From contig NZ_VITN01000024.1 in assembly GCF_007828045.1 (NCBI RefSeq), positions 27,043 through 91,042 on the forward strand: a stretch of DNA of 64,000 nt, in the 5' to 3' direction. Position 1 is the first letter of the stretch. Every line of letters begins with the position of its first letter. This DNA is from Nitrospirillum amazonense (GTDB taxonomy: Bacteria > Pseudomonadota > Alphaproteobacteria > Azospirillales > Azospirillaceae). The notes below the pieces were generated by a model. It did not search any database. It was given only the letters and a program-made list of their open reading frames with translations, and had not been told where the DNA came from. Below, piece by piece: positions 1 through 12,100 of the stretch. The position numbers and the translations under genes were made by a program.

Positions 1-3000
1 CGCCGTGTCCCGCCGGCCGGTCGGCTGGGGTAACGCGTCGATGTCAGCCTTGCCGTTCGGGCTCATGGGGATGGCGTTGATGAAGATGAAACTGTCAGGG
101 AGCATGTGGGCCGGCAGCGCGCCCGCCAGCCCGGTCCGAATGCGGGACTTCGCTTCGCCACCCCGAATGCCATCCGCCGGGACGATGTAGGCCACCAGCG
201 ACGGCGTGCCGTCGGGCTCCTTTATGGCCGTCACGATGGCATCGCGGACACCGGCTTGCTTCTTCAGCGCGGCCTCGATCTCTCCCAATTCGATCCGAAA
301 GCTGCGGAATTTGACCTGGCGGTCCAGGCGGCCCAGATATTCTATCTGCCCGTCCGGGCGCCACCGCGCCAGGTCGCCGGTGCGGTAGAGCCGGTTGTGC
401 GTATCACCGGGGCGGAATGGGGCGGCGAAGGGATGGGGAATGAATTTCTCTGCCGTCAGCCCAGGGCGATCTAGGTAGCAGCGCGCCAGCGGCGTGCCGC
501 CGATGCACAACTCGCCCGCCACCCCGACCGGCACCTGCTCCAGCCCTTCGCTCAGGATGCGGATTTCCGCATTGGGCATCGGGCGGCCCAGGGTGATGAG
601 CTCCTGCCCGTCATCCAGGCTATAGGTGCCGCCCGTCACGGCGATTGCAGCTTCGGTGGGACCGTAAAGGTGCAGCAGCACCGCGTTAAATCGGCGGCAG
701 AAGCGCTCTTTCAACGCTATGGACAGCGCCTCGCCCCCGCACATGACGATGCGCAGCGTCTCGCCCGAGGCCTGGTCGTGCTGCAGGAAGTAGTCCAGCA
801 TAGTGGGCACCAGATGCACGACGCTCACACGCTTGCGCTGGATCACCTCGTGCAGATAGGCGGGGTCCCGCTGTCCACCCGGCCGGGCGATAACCAGGCG
901 GGCGCCAGCCATCAGCGGCCACATGATCTCCTTCAAGGAAACGTCGAAGCTGAAGGAGGCTTTCAGCAGGACCACGTCGTCGCGTGACAGGGGCCACTGG
1001 TCCTGCATCCACAGCAGATTGTTGGAAATGGCGCGGTGCCCCGTCACCACCCCCTTGGGCCGCCCGGTGGAGCCCGAGGTGTAGATGACATAGCAGGCGG
1101 ATTCCGGGCTGGCGGGGCAGGCGGGACGCGTGGCTGCCCCGTCCTCCGGCGCGCCATTTTCCAGCGCGATGGCGTGGTCCACCGGCAGTTCCCCCGACAG
1201 GAAGCGGCGCTGGGCCAGCAGGACCCGGATGTTGGCATCCGCCAGCATGTAACGCTGTCGTTCCTCTGGGTATTCCGGATCGACCGGCAGGTAGGCGCCG
1301 CCCGCCTTCATCACCGCCAGGACGGCGATCACCATTTCCAGCGAGCGTTCGGCCATGATGCCGACGATGGTTTCCGGCCCCACCCCCAGGCGCGCCAGGC
1401 GGTGGGCCAGCCGGTTTGCGGCCTGATCCAACTGAAGGTAGGTCATGCATTGGTCTTCGAAATCCAGGGCCACGGCGTCCGGCGCGCGGTCGACCTGGTC
1501 CTCGAAGAAGTCATGCAGCCTGCGATGCGAGGGGTAGGGCAGGACGGGCCCCCGCGCTAACCGGTCCAACGAGGTCCTGTCGTCCAGGGTCAGCGCGGAC
1601 ACCTGTCCCACCGGCGCGTCGGGTGTCGTCAGCATCTGGTCCAGAATGTGCGCGAACTGGCGCAGCATCGCCTCGGCCACCGGCCCGGCGATCAGGGCGC
1701 GGTTGTATTTGAGCGCCGCCACCAGACCGCCTTGCCGGTGTTGCAGGACCAGGGTCAGATCGTACTTAGCCGATGCGTCTTCCACCACCAGCGTTTCGAT
1801 CTCCAGGCCCGGCAAGGCCATGATGCCGACGGGGATGTCCTCCAGCACGAACATCGTTTGGAACAGAGGGGAATGGCTGGGCGCCCGGCGGGGGGCCACG
1901 GCCTGGACGATATGCTCGAAGGGAAGATCGGCATGGTCCAGCGCCGCGACCACCTGGTCGCGGACCGTGGCTACCAATTGGCCCAGCGTCGCTGACGGCG
2001 CGACGCCCACGCGCAGGGGGATCATGTTGATGAAGGGGCCGATCAAGGCCTGCGCCGCCAACTGATGGCGGTTGGCCACCGGCACACCGACGACCACCTC
2101 GGGCTGTTGCGCGTATTTCAGCAAAAGCAGGGAAAACGCGGCCAGGGCGACGTGGAAGGCCGTGGCGCCGTCATGGCGCTGTGCGGCCAACTGGCGCGCC
2201 GTTGCCGCCGCCAGCGTCCGTTTGATGGTTATTCCATCGAAGGTCTGAATGGCGGGCCGGGGCACCGTCAACGGCAGTTGTATCAAGTCGGGCGCGCCTG
2301 CCAGCGCCTGGCGCCAGAACGCCGCCTTGCGTTCCCGGCGTTCGGCCGTCAGGTTGCGCCGCTGCCAGGCGGCGAAGTCGGCGTATTGCAGCGCCGGCGG
2401 TGCCAGTGCCGGAACCGCCAGCCCTGCGTGCGCGCCGTACAGGGCCTTTAGCTCGTCCACGAAAATGCCGATCGACAGGCCGTCCGATACGATGTGGTGC
2501 ATGATGACCACAAGCAGGTGCTCAGCCGGGGCCAGTTGCAGGATCGTCAGGCGCAGGTGCGGCCCGTTGACGACGTCGAATGGCTGCTCGGCTGCCGCCC
2601 GGACCAACTGTTCCACCGGCTGCATGTCCGGCGCCAGGGCGGTCAGATCGACCATGCGGATCACCAGGCCATTCGGCACCGTGCGCTGGGTCGGGGGCTC
2701 GGTCGCCAGGTCGAATGCCGTGCGCAAGACCTCGTGCCTGTCCATTAGCTCGGTGATCGCCGCAGTCAGCGCCGGCATCAGCAAGGCCCCCCTCAACCGG
2801 AACGCGGATGTCAAGTTGTAGGTCGCGCTCGGCCCCTCGAGCTGGCTGAGGAAAAGGAAACGCTCCTGGGTGAACGACGCTGGGGCCAGGGTGCCTGGCG
2901 CCCGTGGGGTGGGTTCGCCGTCCTGTTCCGGGTTAGCCAGTGTGTCCAGAAGACGGATGATGTCGCCGCGATGGTTTCCTATCGCCTGCCGAAGGTCGGG

Positions 3001-3105
3001 AGTCAGGGCGTCGGCGTGCGGCGCCTCGTACCTCAGGCGGCCGTTTTCCAGCCACAGCCGGATGCCTTTGGCGTGTAGCCGCCCCAGAATTGTGGCAGCG
3101 TTCAT
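1..3105 (-). CDS. NRPS (docking-C-A-..., partial)
   Basis: Nonribosomal peptide synthetase cut by the left window edge; about 1,035 residues are visible. Its ATG overlaps the stop of the upstream megasynthase (ATGA), so the two are translationally coupled and probably act in sequence. Residues 1-55 look like a TubC-type N-terminal docking domain. Residues ~75-490 are a condensation domain with intact HHIVSDG near residue 200. Residues ~520-1025 are an adenylation domain in which YTSGSTG, LYGPTE, YRTGDL and an A10 motif SPNGKAD can be read. I read the ten-residue specificity code as DVKHMGLIAK. It is related to serine-type DVWHLSLIDK but has Lys at 239 and Ala at 331, so I assign no substrate. 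The carrier protein and everything after it lie outside the window. Family call is secure; substrate is unknown. Confidence 0.93.
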   Translation of the reverse strand, partial: MNAATILGRLHAKGIRLWLENGRLRYEAPHADALTPDLRQAIGNHRGDIIRLLDTLANPEQDGEPTPRAPGTLAPASFTQERFLFLSQLEGPSATYNLTSAFRLRGALLMPALTAAITELMDRHEVLRTAFDLATEPPTQRTVPNGLVIRMVDLTALAPDMQPVEQLVRAAAEQPFDVVNGPHLRLTILQLAPAEHLLVVIMHHIVSDGLSIGIFVDELKALYGAHAGLAVPALAPPALQYADFAAWQRRNLTAERRERKAAFWRQALAGAPDLIQLPLTVPRPAIQTFDGITIKRTLAAATARQLAAQRHDGATAFHVALAAFSLLLLKYAQQPEVVVGVPVANRHQLAAQALIGPFINMIPLRVGVAPSATLGQLVATVRDQVVAALDHADLPFEHIVQAVAPRRAPSHSPLFQTMFVLEDIPVGIMALPGLEIETLVVEDASAKYDLTLVLQHRQGGLVAALKYNRALIAGPVAEAMLRQFAHILDQMLTTPDAPVGQVSALTLDDRTSLDRLARGPVLPYPSHRRLHDFFEDQVDRAPDAVALDFEDQCMTYLQLDQAANRLAHRLARLGVGPETIVGIMAERSLEMVIAVLAVMKAGGAYLPVDPEYPEERQRYMLADANIRVLLAQRRFLSGELPVDHAIALENGAPEDGAATRPACPASPESACYVIYTSGSTGRPKGVVTGHRAISNNLLWMQDQWPLSRDDVVLLKASFSFDVSLKEIMWPLMAGARLVIARPGGQRDPAYLHEVIQRKRVSVVHLVPTMLDYFLQHDQASGETLRIVMCGGEALSIALKERFCRRFNAVLLHLYGPTEAAIAVTGGTYSLDDGQELITLGRPMPNAEIRILSEGLEQVPVGVAGELCIGGTPLARCYLDRPGLTAEKFIPHPFAAPFRPGDTHNRLYRTGDLARWRPDGQIEYLGRLDRQVKFRSFRIELGEIEAALKKQAGVRDAIVTAIKEPDGTPSLVAYIVPADGIRGGEAKSRIRTGLAGALPAHMLPDSFIFINAIPMSPNGKADIDALPQPTGRRDTA

Positions 3106-6100
3106 AGTTCCCCCGTGACCGGTTGGCGTGTGAACGAATCCGCCGCGGGCCGGGCGGCGGCGGCCCGGGCCAAATCGACCAGTGTCGCCAGGTCCTCGAT
3201 CACCGGGGCTTCGAAGATGGCCCGGATGGGCAGTTCGATATCGAACTGGCGGCGCATGGCGATCACTAGCCGCGACGCGAGAAGGGAGTCCCCGCCCAAC
3301 GCGAAGAACTCCTCGCGCCGGCCCACCTGGGGAACGTCCAGGATTTCCCGCCATAGTGCGGCCAACTGCTTTTCCGTGTCGGTACTCGGCAGATCCATGG
3401 CCGGCACCGCCTGGCGCCGGTCCGTCCGGTCCGGAACCAGCGCCTGCCGGTCCACCTTGCCGTTGGCGGTGATGGGCAGGCGGTCCAGCAGGTAGAAGGC
3501 TTTGGGCACGGCGTGGCCGGCGATCCTGCCCTTCAGGTATTTCTCCAGCGCTTCGGCATCCAGGGCCGGCATCTGCTCGGGGCCGGTGGCGACGATGACG
3601 TCGAAGCCCAGCCGGTCGGAGGGCGTGCCGGCATGGTTCAGCACGCTGGCGTTCCGGAAGCCGGCCGCCGCCAGCTCGCGCAGCCATTCGGCCCGCGACA
3701 GCAGGGGGTGGCCGGATCGCAGCGCGGTGTCGGTGTAGGTGTCGAAGCCTTCCTGCAGGCCCATGCCCATGTCGAAGAACGGGAAGAAACTGGTTTCCTC
3801 GATCAGCAGCAACAGCCCGCCCGGTTCCAGCAAGTTGCGAAGGTAACGCAACGTCTGACGCACGTCCTGGCAGGCGTGCAGCACGCTGGCGGCGATGATG
3901 GCGTCGAAGCGCCGCCCGCCGTAGCCCTGGACGGCCGGTTCGCGGTTGATGTCCAGCAAACCAAAATCCACGAAAGGATAGCGGTGGGAGTCTTCCTGGG
4001 CGCGCGTTAGGAAGAAGGTGGATATGTCGGTGAAGAGATAGCTGCCGTCGGCGGGGAAGTGGGGCAGTAGGTGGCGGGTCAGCGACCCGTAGCCGCCGCC
4101 GACCTCCAGCACCCGCGCACCCCGGCCGGCCGGCCTGCCTGCCAGCCAAGCGCGGAAGGCGGCGCTGGCCACGTGGTGCCCGTGCTGGAAGAATTCCTGA
4201 TAGTCCTGGGCCACCGTGTCGCTGGCATACCGCTCGGCCGCGAATTCCCGGCCCGTCAGGATGGCGGCCAGCCATGTCTCGCCGTTCTCGACCACGTCGC
4301 CCGTCGTTGGGATGGGGACAAGGCAGTGGATCACCTCCCCCTCACGGCGAAGGTGGCCCATGACTTCCAACTGGGCGATGGCGCGCGCTGTCCAGCGCGC
4401 ATAACGCGGCAGGATGCCGCCCGGACCCAGAAGGGCGTCGGTGGAAAGCCGCTCACCCGCCCGGGTGAATAGGCCGAGTTGTCCGAAGGCCCGCAGGACG
4501 GAGGCGCGGTACTGCCCGGTCATCTTGTCGAGGCGGGCCTCCAGTCCGGCCGCGTCGATGGCGAAGTCGAAGGTGGGGTCGGCGGCCGCCGCGCGCCCCG
4601 CCGCCTGATAGCCACCGCAGTCTTCGTCAGCGGCGGTGGCGGCGCGGTTCCACACAACGATAGCGCCCTCTTCCGGGGCGGCGGCGTCATTCTCCGGCAC
4701 GAGATAGGCCACCAGCCGCTTGATGTCCCGGCCGGGCGGATCGGCAATGACCACCGCCCGCAGGACCTGGGGGTGGCTCTCCAGGGCATGCTCCACCTCG
4801 CCCAGTTCCAGCCGGTGGCCGTTCAGCTTCACCTGTGTATCGATGCGGCCCAGGAACTCTATCTCGCCATCATCGCGAAAACGGCCGAGGTCGCCGGTGC
4901 GATAAAGCCGCTCCCCCGTTTCCGGATGCGTTATGAAGCCTTCGGCCGTTCGCTGGGCATCTTGCCAATACCCCATCGCGACCCCGACGCCGCCGATGTA
5001 TATCTCACCCGGCACCCAGTCCGGCCGGGGGCGGAGCAGGCTGTCGAGGACCTGCATGGTCTGCCCCGCCAGGGCGCGGCCATAGGGGATGCTGCGCCAA
5101 GTCGGCTGGATCGCCCGGATGTCGTGGTGGATGGACCAGATGGAAGCTTCGGTCGCCCCGCCCAAGGCCACGACGCGAGGGGATTCCGCCAGGCGGGCGA
5201 TGCGGCCGGGCAGGTCCAGCGGGATCCAGTCGCCGCTCATCAACACCAGCCGCAAGGGCAGCGGCACGCCGACCGTGGTGGCCTCGATATGCTCCACCAG
5301 CAGGCCGGCCAAGGTGGGAACGGAATTCCACATCGTGACCCCACCCTCGTTGACGCGGTCGATCCAGTGGGCCGGATCGGCCACCCCGAAGGGATGGGGC
5401 AGGACGATGCGGCCGCCGACCGCCAGCAGGCCGAACACGTCGAACACCGACAGGTCGAAACTCAAGGAGGACAGCGCCAGCACGCCGTCGGACTGGTTTA
5501 TGCCGAAGCGGCGGTTCATGTCCTCCACGGTATTCACCGCCCCACGGTGGCTGATCATCACGCCCTTGGGCGTGCCGGTCGATCCGGACGTGAAGATGAT
5601 ATAGGCGAGATCGTCGGCCGCCGCCGGGCTGGGAGGAAGGGGCGGGTAGGGGGGGAGCGTGTCGTCCGGGATCGGCTCCGCGGCCAAGACCGTCACGCCG
5701 TCGTCGGCCGGCACGTCGCCGGCTAGGTGCGGCTGGGTCACGGCCACCGTGACGGCGCAGGTGCGTAACAGGTCGCGTTGCCGCTGGACGGGCAGATTGG
5801 CGTCGATGGGCACATAGGCCGCGCCGGCCAGCAGGATGGCCAGCGCCGCGATGACCTGCTCCGGCCCCTTTTCCATGACGATGGCGACGGGCACGTCCGG
5901 GCGTGCCCCGCCGACCCGCAGCCGCGCCGCCAAATGCCGCGCCGCGCGATCCAGTTGCCGATAGGTCATCACCAGCCCGGGGGCGTCCACCGCTACGTTG
6001 TCCGGCCACCGGAGGACCGCCTCCACGAAGCCGTCGTGCAGCAAGGTCATGGGCGGCGGCGCGTCCGGGTCGGGGGCGATTGCGGGCGACGGGGCGCGGC

Positions 6101-9100
6101 ACCGGGCCACCGCTGCTGGCAGGGGAAGTTGAAGGGGGGCCGCCCACGCCACCTCATCCTCCAGCAAGGCCAGCATTCGCGGCCAGTCCGCCGCCAGGCC
6201 GTCCAGGATGCCAGCGGGGAAGACATCCTCAACCGCGTCTATGGTCAGACGCAGCGCGCCGTCCCGTTCGAAGGCGACGCAGTCCAGGCAGACCTGGGAC
6301 GTCTGCGCGACACCGTAGACCTCCTGGTCGATGCTGAGCACACCGGAGGCCGCCTGTGCGCCGTCGATGTCCAGCATACTGGTGAAGATAACGGGTAGCA
6401 GGCCTGCCGACATGCCGCCACCCTGGGCCTTAACCAGGGCGCGACGCACTTCCAGACCGTCGAACAGGTCGTGGCTGAGGTCGGCCGAGAGCCGCCGCTG
6501 TACACCGCGCGCGGCGTCCTGGAACGCCGATCCGCCGCGCAGGTCCATCTCCAGCAGCAGCAGGCTGGTGAAATTGCCCACCAGGCGGTCCACCTCCGGA
6601 TGCAGGGGACGGCGGTGGGCTCGCGTGACCCCCAGCAGGAAATGCCTGTCCTGGCTGATGGTCGCAAGAAGTTCACCATAGACCGCTAACAACACGGCGG
6701 TCGCCGTCAGCCCCCGGGCGCGGGCGCGGGCCTTTACCTGTGCCCAGCGCGTCGTCGGCACCGTCAGGACGCGGCGTACGAAGTGGGGCGTTTCCACGGT
6801 GTCCAGCGCCCGCGTATACGGCAGCAGCGGCGCCCCCGGTAGACTGGGCACCCGTTCCAGCCAATAGGTGCGGGCCCGTTCGTAATCCGCGCCGGCCGTG
6901 ATGCCGCCCAGGGCCAGCACATAGTCGCGGAAGCTGATGACTGTACTGGGAGCGGCGGGCGGAGTTTCCCCCCGGCCCAGCGCCGCGTACAGCGCGTTCA
7001 GGTCCGCCTCCAGCAGCCGCAGGCTCCAGCCGTCAATGGCCATCGCGTCCATGCTGAGATGAATGCGGTGCTTGCCATCGCCCAGGCGGGACAGCCCGAC
7101 CTCGAAGGGGAAGCCGTCGTCCAGGTTGGCGATGCGATGGGACATCGCTTGCCGTAGTTCCAGCAGGCGGGCGTCGCCGTCGGTCGCGCCGGCGACGTCC
7201 AGTACTTGTGGGTGGTAGGCCGGCGGCGCCGCCATGATCACCTGCCGCTCGTCCGGGGTGACCCGGACGCGGAGCATGTCGTGGCGAGCGATCAGGAGGT
7301 TCAGCGCCTGGACGAAGCGCTCTTCGTCCAGACCCTCCACTTCCAATTCCATATAGCCGTGGGTGGCGACGTTGCCCAAGGTGACGCCGCCGGATCGCCC
7401 CAGCCAGTATGCGTGCTGCAGGGGTGCCAACGGGAACGGCTCGTGCCGCGCGCCGGCGTCGTGCCGCAACACCGTTGCCGCCGTCATCGGTGCGGCGTCT
7501 GCTGAACCGCCGGCTTGATCGAGCGCGGCCGCCAACCCCGCGGCAGTAGGATGGTCGAACAGAAGCTTCAGTTCCGGCGTTCGGCCCAGGTGCCGGCCGA
7601 TATCGATGGTGACGCGCGCGGCCATTAACGAATTGCCGCCCAGGCGGAAGAAGTCATCATCGACCGACCGGCAGGCGTCGCCCAGGTGCGATTGGAATAT
7701 ACCCAGGATTTGTGCCGGCACGCCCGCTGGTCCGGTGTCGGCCACGGCGTCGGCGGGCGCCGCCGCCGGCGCGGGGCGGTTGCCGCCTGGCGCGGCCAGG
7801 GCCCTCAGCGCGGCCATATCCAGTTTTCCGTTCGTCGAAACGGGCAGATGGTCCACCAGTACCAGGCGGCTGGGCACCATGTGGGCTGGCAGCCTGTCCC
7901 GCAGGTGCGCGCGAAGCCGTTCCTCCAAGTGCGTTGCGTTCCAGCAGACGGCGTCCGGGGCGGCGAGATCGACATGGGGGGCGCTGTCCCCCCGGCTGGC
8001 GAATACCTGGCGGAAGCCCAGGCCAGCGGTGGCGCCCACGCGCGCGACCGTGACGGTGTAGCCCTGCGCCACCAGCAGGCGTTCCACGGTGCCGTCGTCG
8101 TCGGTCTCAACCGTCACCTGGTGGATCAGAGGCCAGTGTTCCGTCGCTATGCCGGCCAGCACCTCCGCCTCGGCGCCTTCGACATCGATTTTCAGCAGGT
8201 CGATCCGGCCCAGGCCCAGCATGCGGATCTGGTCAGAGATCGTGCTGAGCTGGACGTCGACCTCCTGGCGCTCCAATGCCATGGCCGTCAGCGCGCCGGT
8301 TTCTGGATCGTCGATCGCGGCGCCGTGATGGGCGGCGACCATGGCCGCATCCCGTGCGGGGTTGGCGCGGCCCCCCGACATGATGCTGTTGTTGGGATAG
8401 TAGGTGAAGCGTGTTGCCTTGGGCGCGTCCGACAGGCCCAGGTTGAAGGCGGTGGCGCCCGCCAGGTAGATGCGCAGGTTCGCCCGCAATTTGGCGAAGA
8501 CCTCCGGTATCGGCTCGAAAGCGATCAGCCGCACGCCGGGCGCGCGCCGGGCGACCCATAGCGCGAAGAAGCCGACGTTAGCCCCGACATCCATCACGAC
8601 CGCGTCGGGCGGCAACGTCAGGCCGGGCGCGTCATAGGCCCCGTCATCGAATATTTCCTTCCAAAGGAAACGGCTTTCGCCCGCGTTCATACCATGCACC
8701 GGTGTGCCGTCCGGGCTGATGAATAGGCCTGGCGGCGGCGCTTGGTCGTGCGCGGCCATCCAGTTCAGGACGGGCCATGCCACCGTCTCTTCCGGGACGA
8801 CGAAACCAACAATGTGTCGCTTGTCCGCTTCGCCCACGATGACACTGGCGGCTTGGCGGGCAAGGCCGCTGCCCGTCAGCGTCGCCGTGACCTCCTCCAA
8901 TTCCACGCGATGGCCGCGCAGCTTCACCTGGGTGTCTGCGCGGCCCAGGAATTCAATGGCGCCGTCAGGCAGCCATCGGCCCAGGTCGCCGGTGCGATAA
9001 AGCCTGGCGCCGGGCACGGCCGAGAACATGTCCGGCACGAAGCTGGCGGCGGTCAGTCCCGGCCGGTTGACGTAGCCCCGGCCCACCGCCTGTCCGCCGA

Positions 9101-12100
9101 TGTGGATTTCGCCCGCCACCCCCGGGGGCACCGGCTGTTGCCGGCCGTCCAGGATATAAAGGCGGGTGTTGGCGATGGGCCGGCCGATCGGCGTCACCGG
9201 ACAGGGCGACGGGCGATCGCAACGCCATACGCTCACGTCTATGGCCGCCTCCGTGGGGCCATACAGGTTGACCAGAGCCGTGGTTGGGAACAGGCGGAGG
9301 AAACGATCGGCCGTCGCGGCGTTCAGGCCTTCCCCGCTGCAGACGACCATGCGTAGGGACGGCGGGGGCGCTGTGCCCTCCATGAAAACGTCCAGCATCG
9401 TGGGCACGAAATGCGCGATTGTGACTCTGCTGGCCGCCATGATGGCGGCGATATAGGCGGGGTCACGGTGGCCACCGGGCTTGGCCAACACCATGGTGGC
9501 GCCAGCCATCAGCGTGCCGATCAGTTCCCACAGGCAGACATCAAAACCGAACGGGGTTTTCTGCAGCACGCGATCACCCGGGGTGATCCCCAACTCGTTG
9601 ATCATCCAGGTCAGGCGGTTGTGCAACGCCTTATGGCTGTTCATCGCGCCTTTGGGCGTGCCGGTGGAGCCGGAGGTGAACAGGATGTAGGCGAGGTTGT
9701 CGCCCGACAGGGCCGCTGGGGGGGGAGCCCCGGTGGCACCGCCGCCCGCATCCTCCACATTCACAAGCGGGGCGCCGCTATCCAACTCCGCGTGCCACAG
9801 CTCGGGCCGGGTGACGATTGCGGTGACGCCCGCGGTGTCCATCATGTAACGGATGCGCCGGCGCGGGGTTTCCGGGTCGAGTGGGACCAGCACGCCGCCG
9901 GCGCCCAGCACGGCCAGCAGGGCCACCACCAAGTCCACGCCCCGTTCCAGCAGCACGCCCACCGGCCGTTCAGGGGCAACGCCCAGGGCGGCGAGCCGCT
10001 GGCGCAGCGCGTCAACGCGGCGGCCCATTTCAGAATAGGTCAGCGTGACGCCCTCGGCCGGGGAAACCAAGGCGACGGCGTCGGATGCGGCGCACCGGGC
10101 GGCGATGGCCTCATGCGCCAGCGACGGGTCGGGCCAGACCCGGTCGGTCCCATTCCAGATGTCAACGACGAGCTGCCGGCCTGAGCAGTCCAGCATGTCC
10201 AGCGCGGCGATGGGCGAGGCCGGCCGGCTGGCGGCCGCGGCCAGCAGCGCCGCATAGCCGGCCAGCAGGGGGCGCAGGCGGTCGGCGTCAAGAATGTCGG
10301 CACGGTATTCCAGGTGCCCTTCCACGCGGTCGTCCCGCTCGTCCAGCCAAAGGGCCAGGTCGAACGCGGCGTCGCCGTGGGTTGGCATTGCCAAATCGGC
10401 CTGCAGGCCGTCTAGTGCGATGGCGCCATCCACGCGGTTGTTCAGCGCGAAGGCCACCCCGAATGGATGGCCGCTGCCGCTTTCCCGGGTGGTAGCCGCT
10501 GCCGCGATCATGCGTTCGAACGCGACGTCCAGGTTGTCGGCTGCAGCGCGGGCCGCGGTGGCGGCCTCCTGAACCAGGCTGTCGAATGGCTTCTCGGCAT
10601 CAACCGCCCCACGGATGATGGCGATGTTGACGAACAGGCCCACCATCTTCTGGAACTGCGGCGGGCGGTTGGCCATGGGCACACACACGCAGATGTCGTC
10701 CTGGCCCGAGAAGCGCGAAAGAAGGGCTTGGAAACCGGCCAACAAGACGGCGAAAAGCGTGGTTTGCCGCCTACGTGCCAGGGCGCGCAAGGCAGCGGTA
10801 AGCTCCGTCGGGATCGCCAGGGGCAAGGCGGCGACGTGCCTCGGGACCGCCGCCGGGTCGCGCCGCGCCGCCAGGCCCGACAGGTCCGGCGCCACGGCGC
10901 CCCGCAGGCGCGTGTCCCAATAGGTGGCCTGGCTTTCCGCGGCGTCCGCGCGTGCCCTTTGCCAGGCGACGTAGGTGTCGTAAGGGGGCGTCGCCGGGGC
11001 TGGAAGGCCCGCCCCGACGCGGGCCGCGTTGTAACCCGCCACCAGTTGGTCCAACAGGATGGCCAGGGATCCGCCGTCCACCGCAATGTGGTGGAAGGTG
11101 GCCACGAAGACATGGTCGTCCGGCGCCCGCCGCAACAGAAGCGCGCGGGACAGGGGGCCGGCGGCGCAGTCGAACGGACGCGCCGCTTCCGCTGCGACGC
11201 GGCGGGCTATATCCATGTCGGTTGCGCCGGTTAGATCCTCGACGGGAAGGTGGGACGGCAACGCCGCGGCTCCCGGTTCCATAACCGGGCCGCCGTCCCG
11301 CGCGAAGATGCGGGCGCGCAGGATGGGATGAAGGACCAGTAGATGGGTGAACGCCACGTGCAGGGCGACCGGATCCAATGCGCCCCGCAGGCGCAAGGTC
11401 ACTGGTAGGTGATGGGCGCCGCTGCCCGCGCCCAGCAACAGATCCTGTAACCATATGCTGCGCTGCTGCCAGGACAGTGGGGCGCCCGCGCCCGGCTCGG
11501 CCATTTCGTGCCAGACCAGAGGTGGTTGATCATTCGTCGCGGTCTCCACCGTTTGGGCGAAGGCGGTGAAATGGGGGCGTTCGAACAGGGCTTTCGGATG
11601 TAGGGCCAGGCCAAGGGCGTCGTTGAGCCGGGTGCAGAAGCGGCTGGCCAGCAGGGAGTCGCCGCCCGCTTCGAAAAAATCCTCGCCGTCCTCGGGCGGC
11701 CGCCCCAACAGCGTCGTCCATTCCCGCCGGACGGCCTCCGTCCGTGACGGCGCCACGTCTGATCGCGGCTGCGCGATCGCGACGGCTGGGGTTTGGGCGA
11801 TGGCCGGTTGAGCTATGGCCGGTTGGTCGATGGAGAGGGCCGACGGCGCGGTGCTAGCCATGGGTGAATTGGCCGCCGGCAGGTCGGCGGCCGGCGGATC
11901 AACCCAATAGCGCTGCCCGTCGAAGGGATAGCCGGGCAGGTCCACGATCTGGGCGCCGGTGTCCCAGAGGGTCGGCGGGGCGCTGCGGCCGGCCAGGGGA
12001 ACTCCCACCCGCCACAGACGCCCCACCGCGTCCAGCAGCGCCGTGGCGTCATCCGGCGCGCGCCGGGCATCGCGCGACACGGCCACCACAGTACGCTCGG

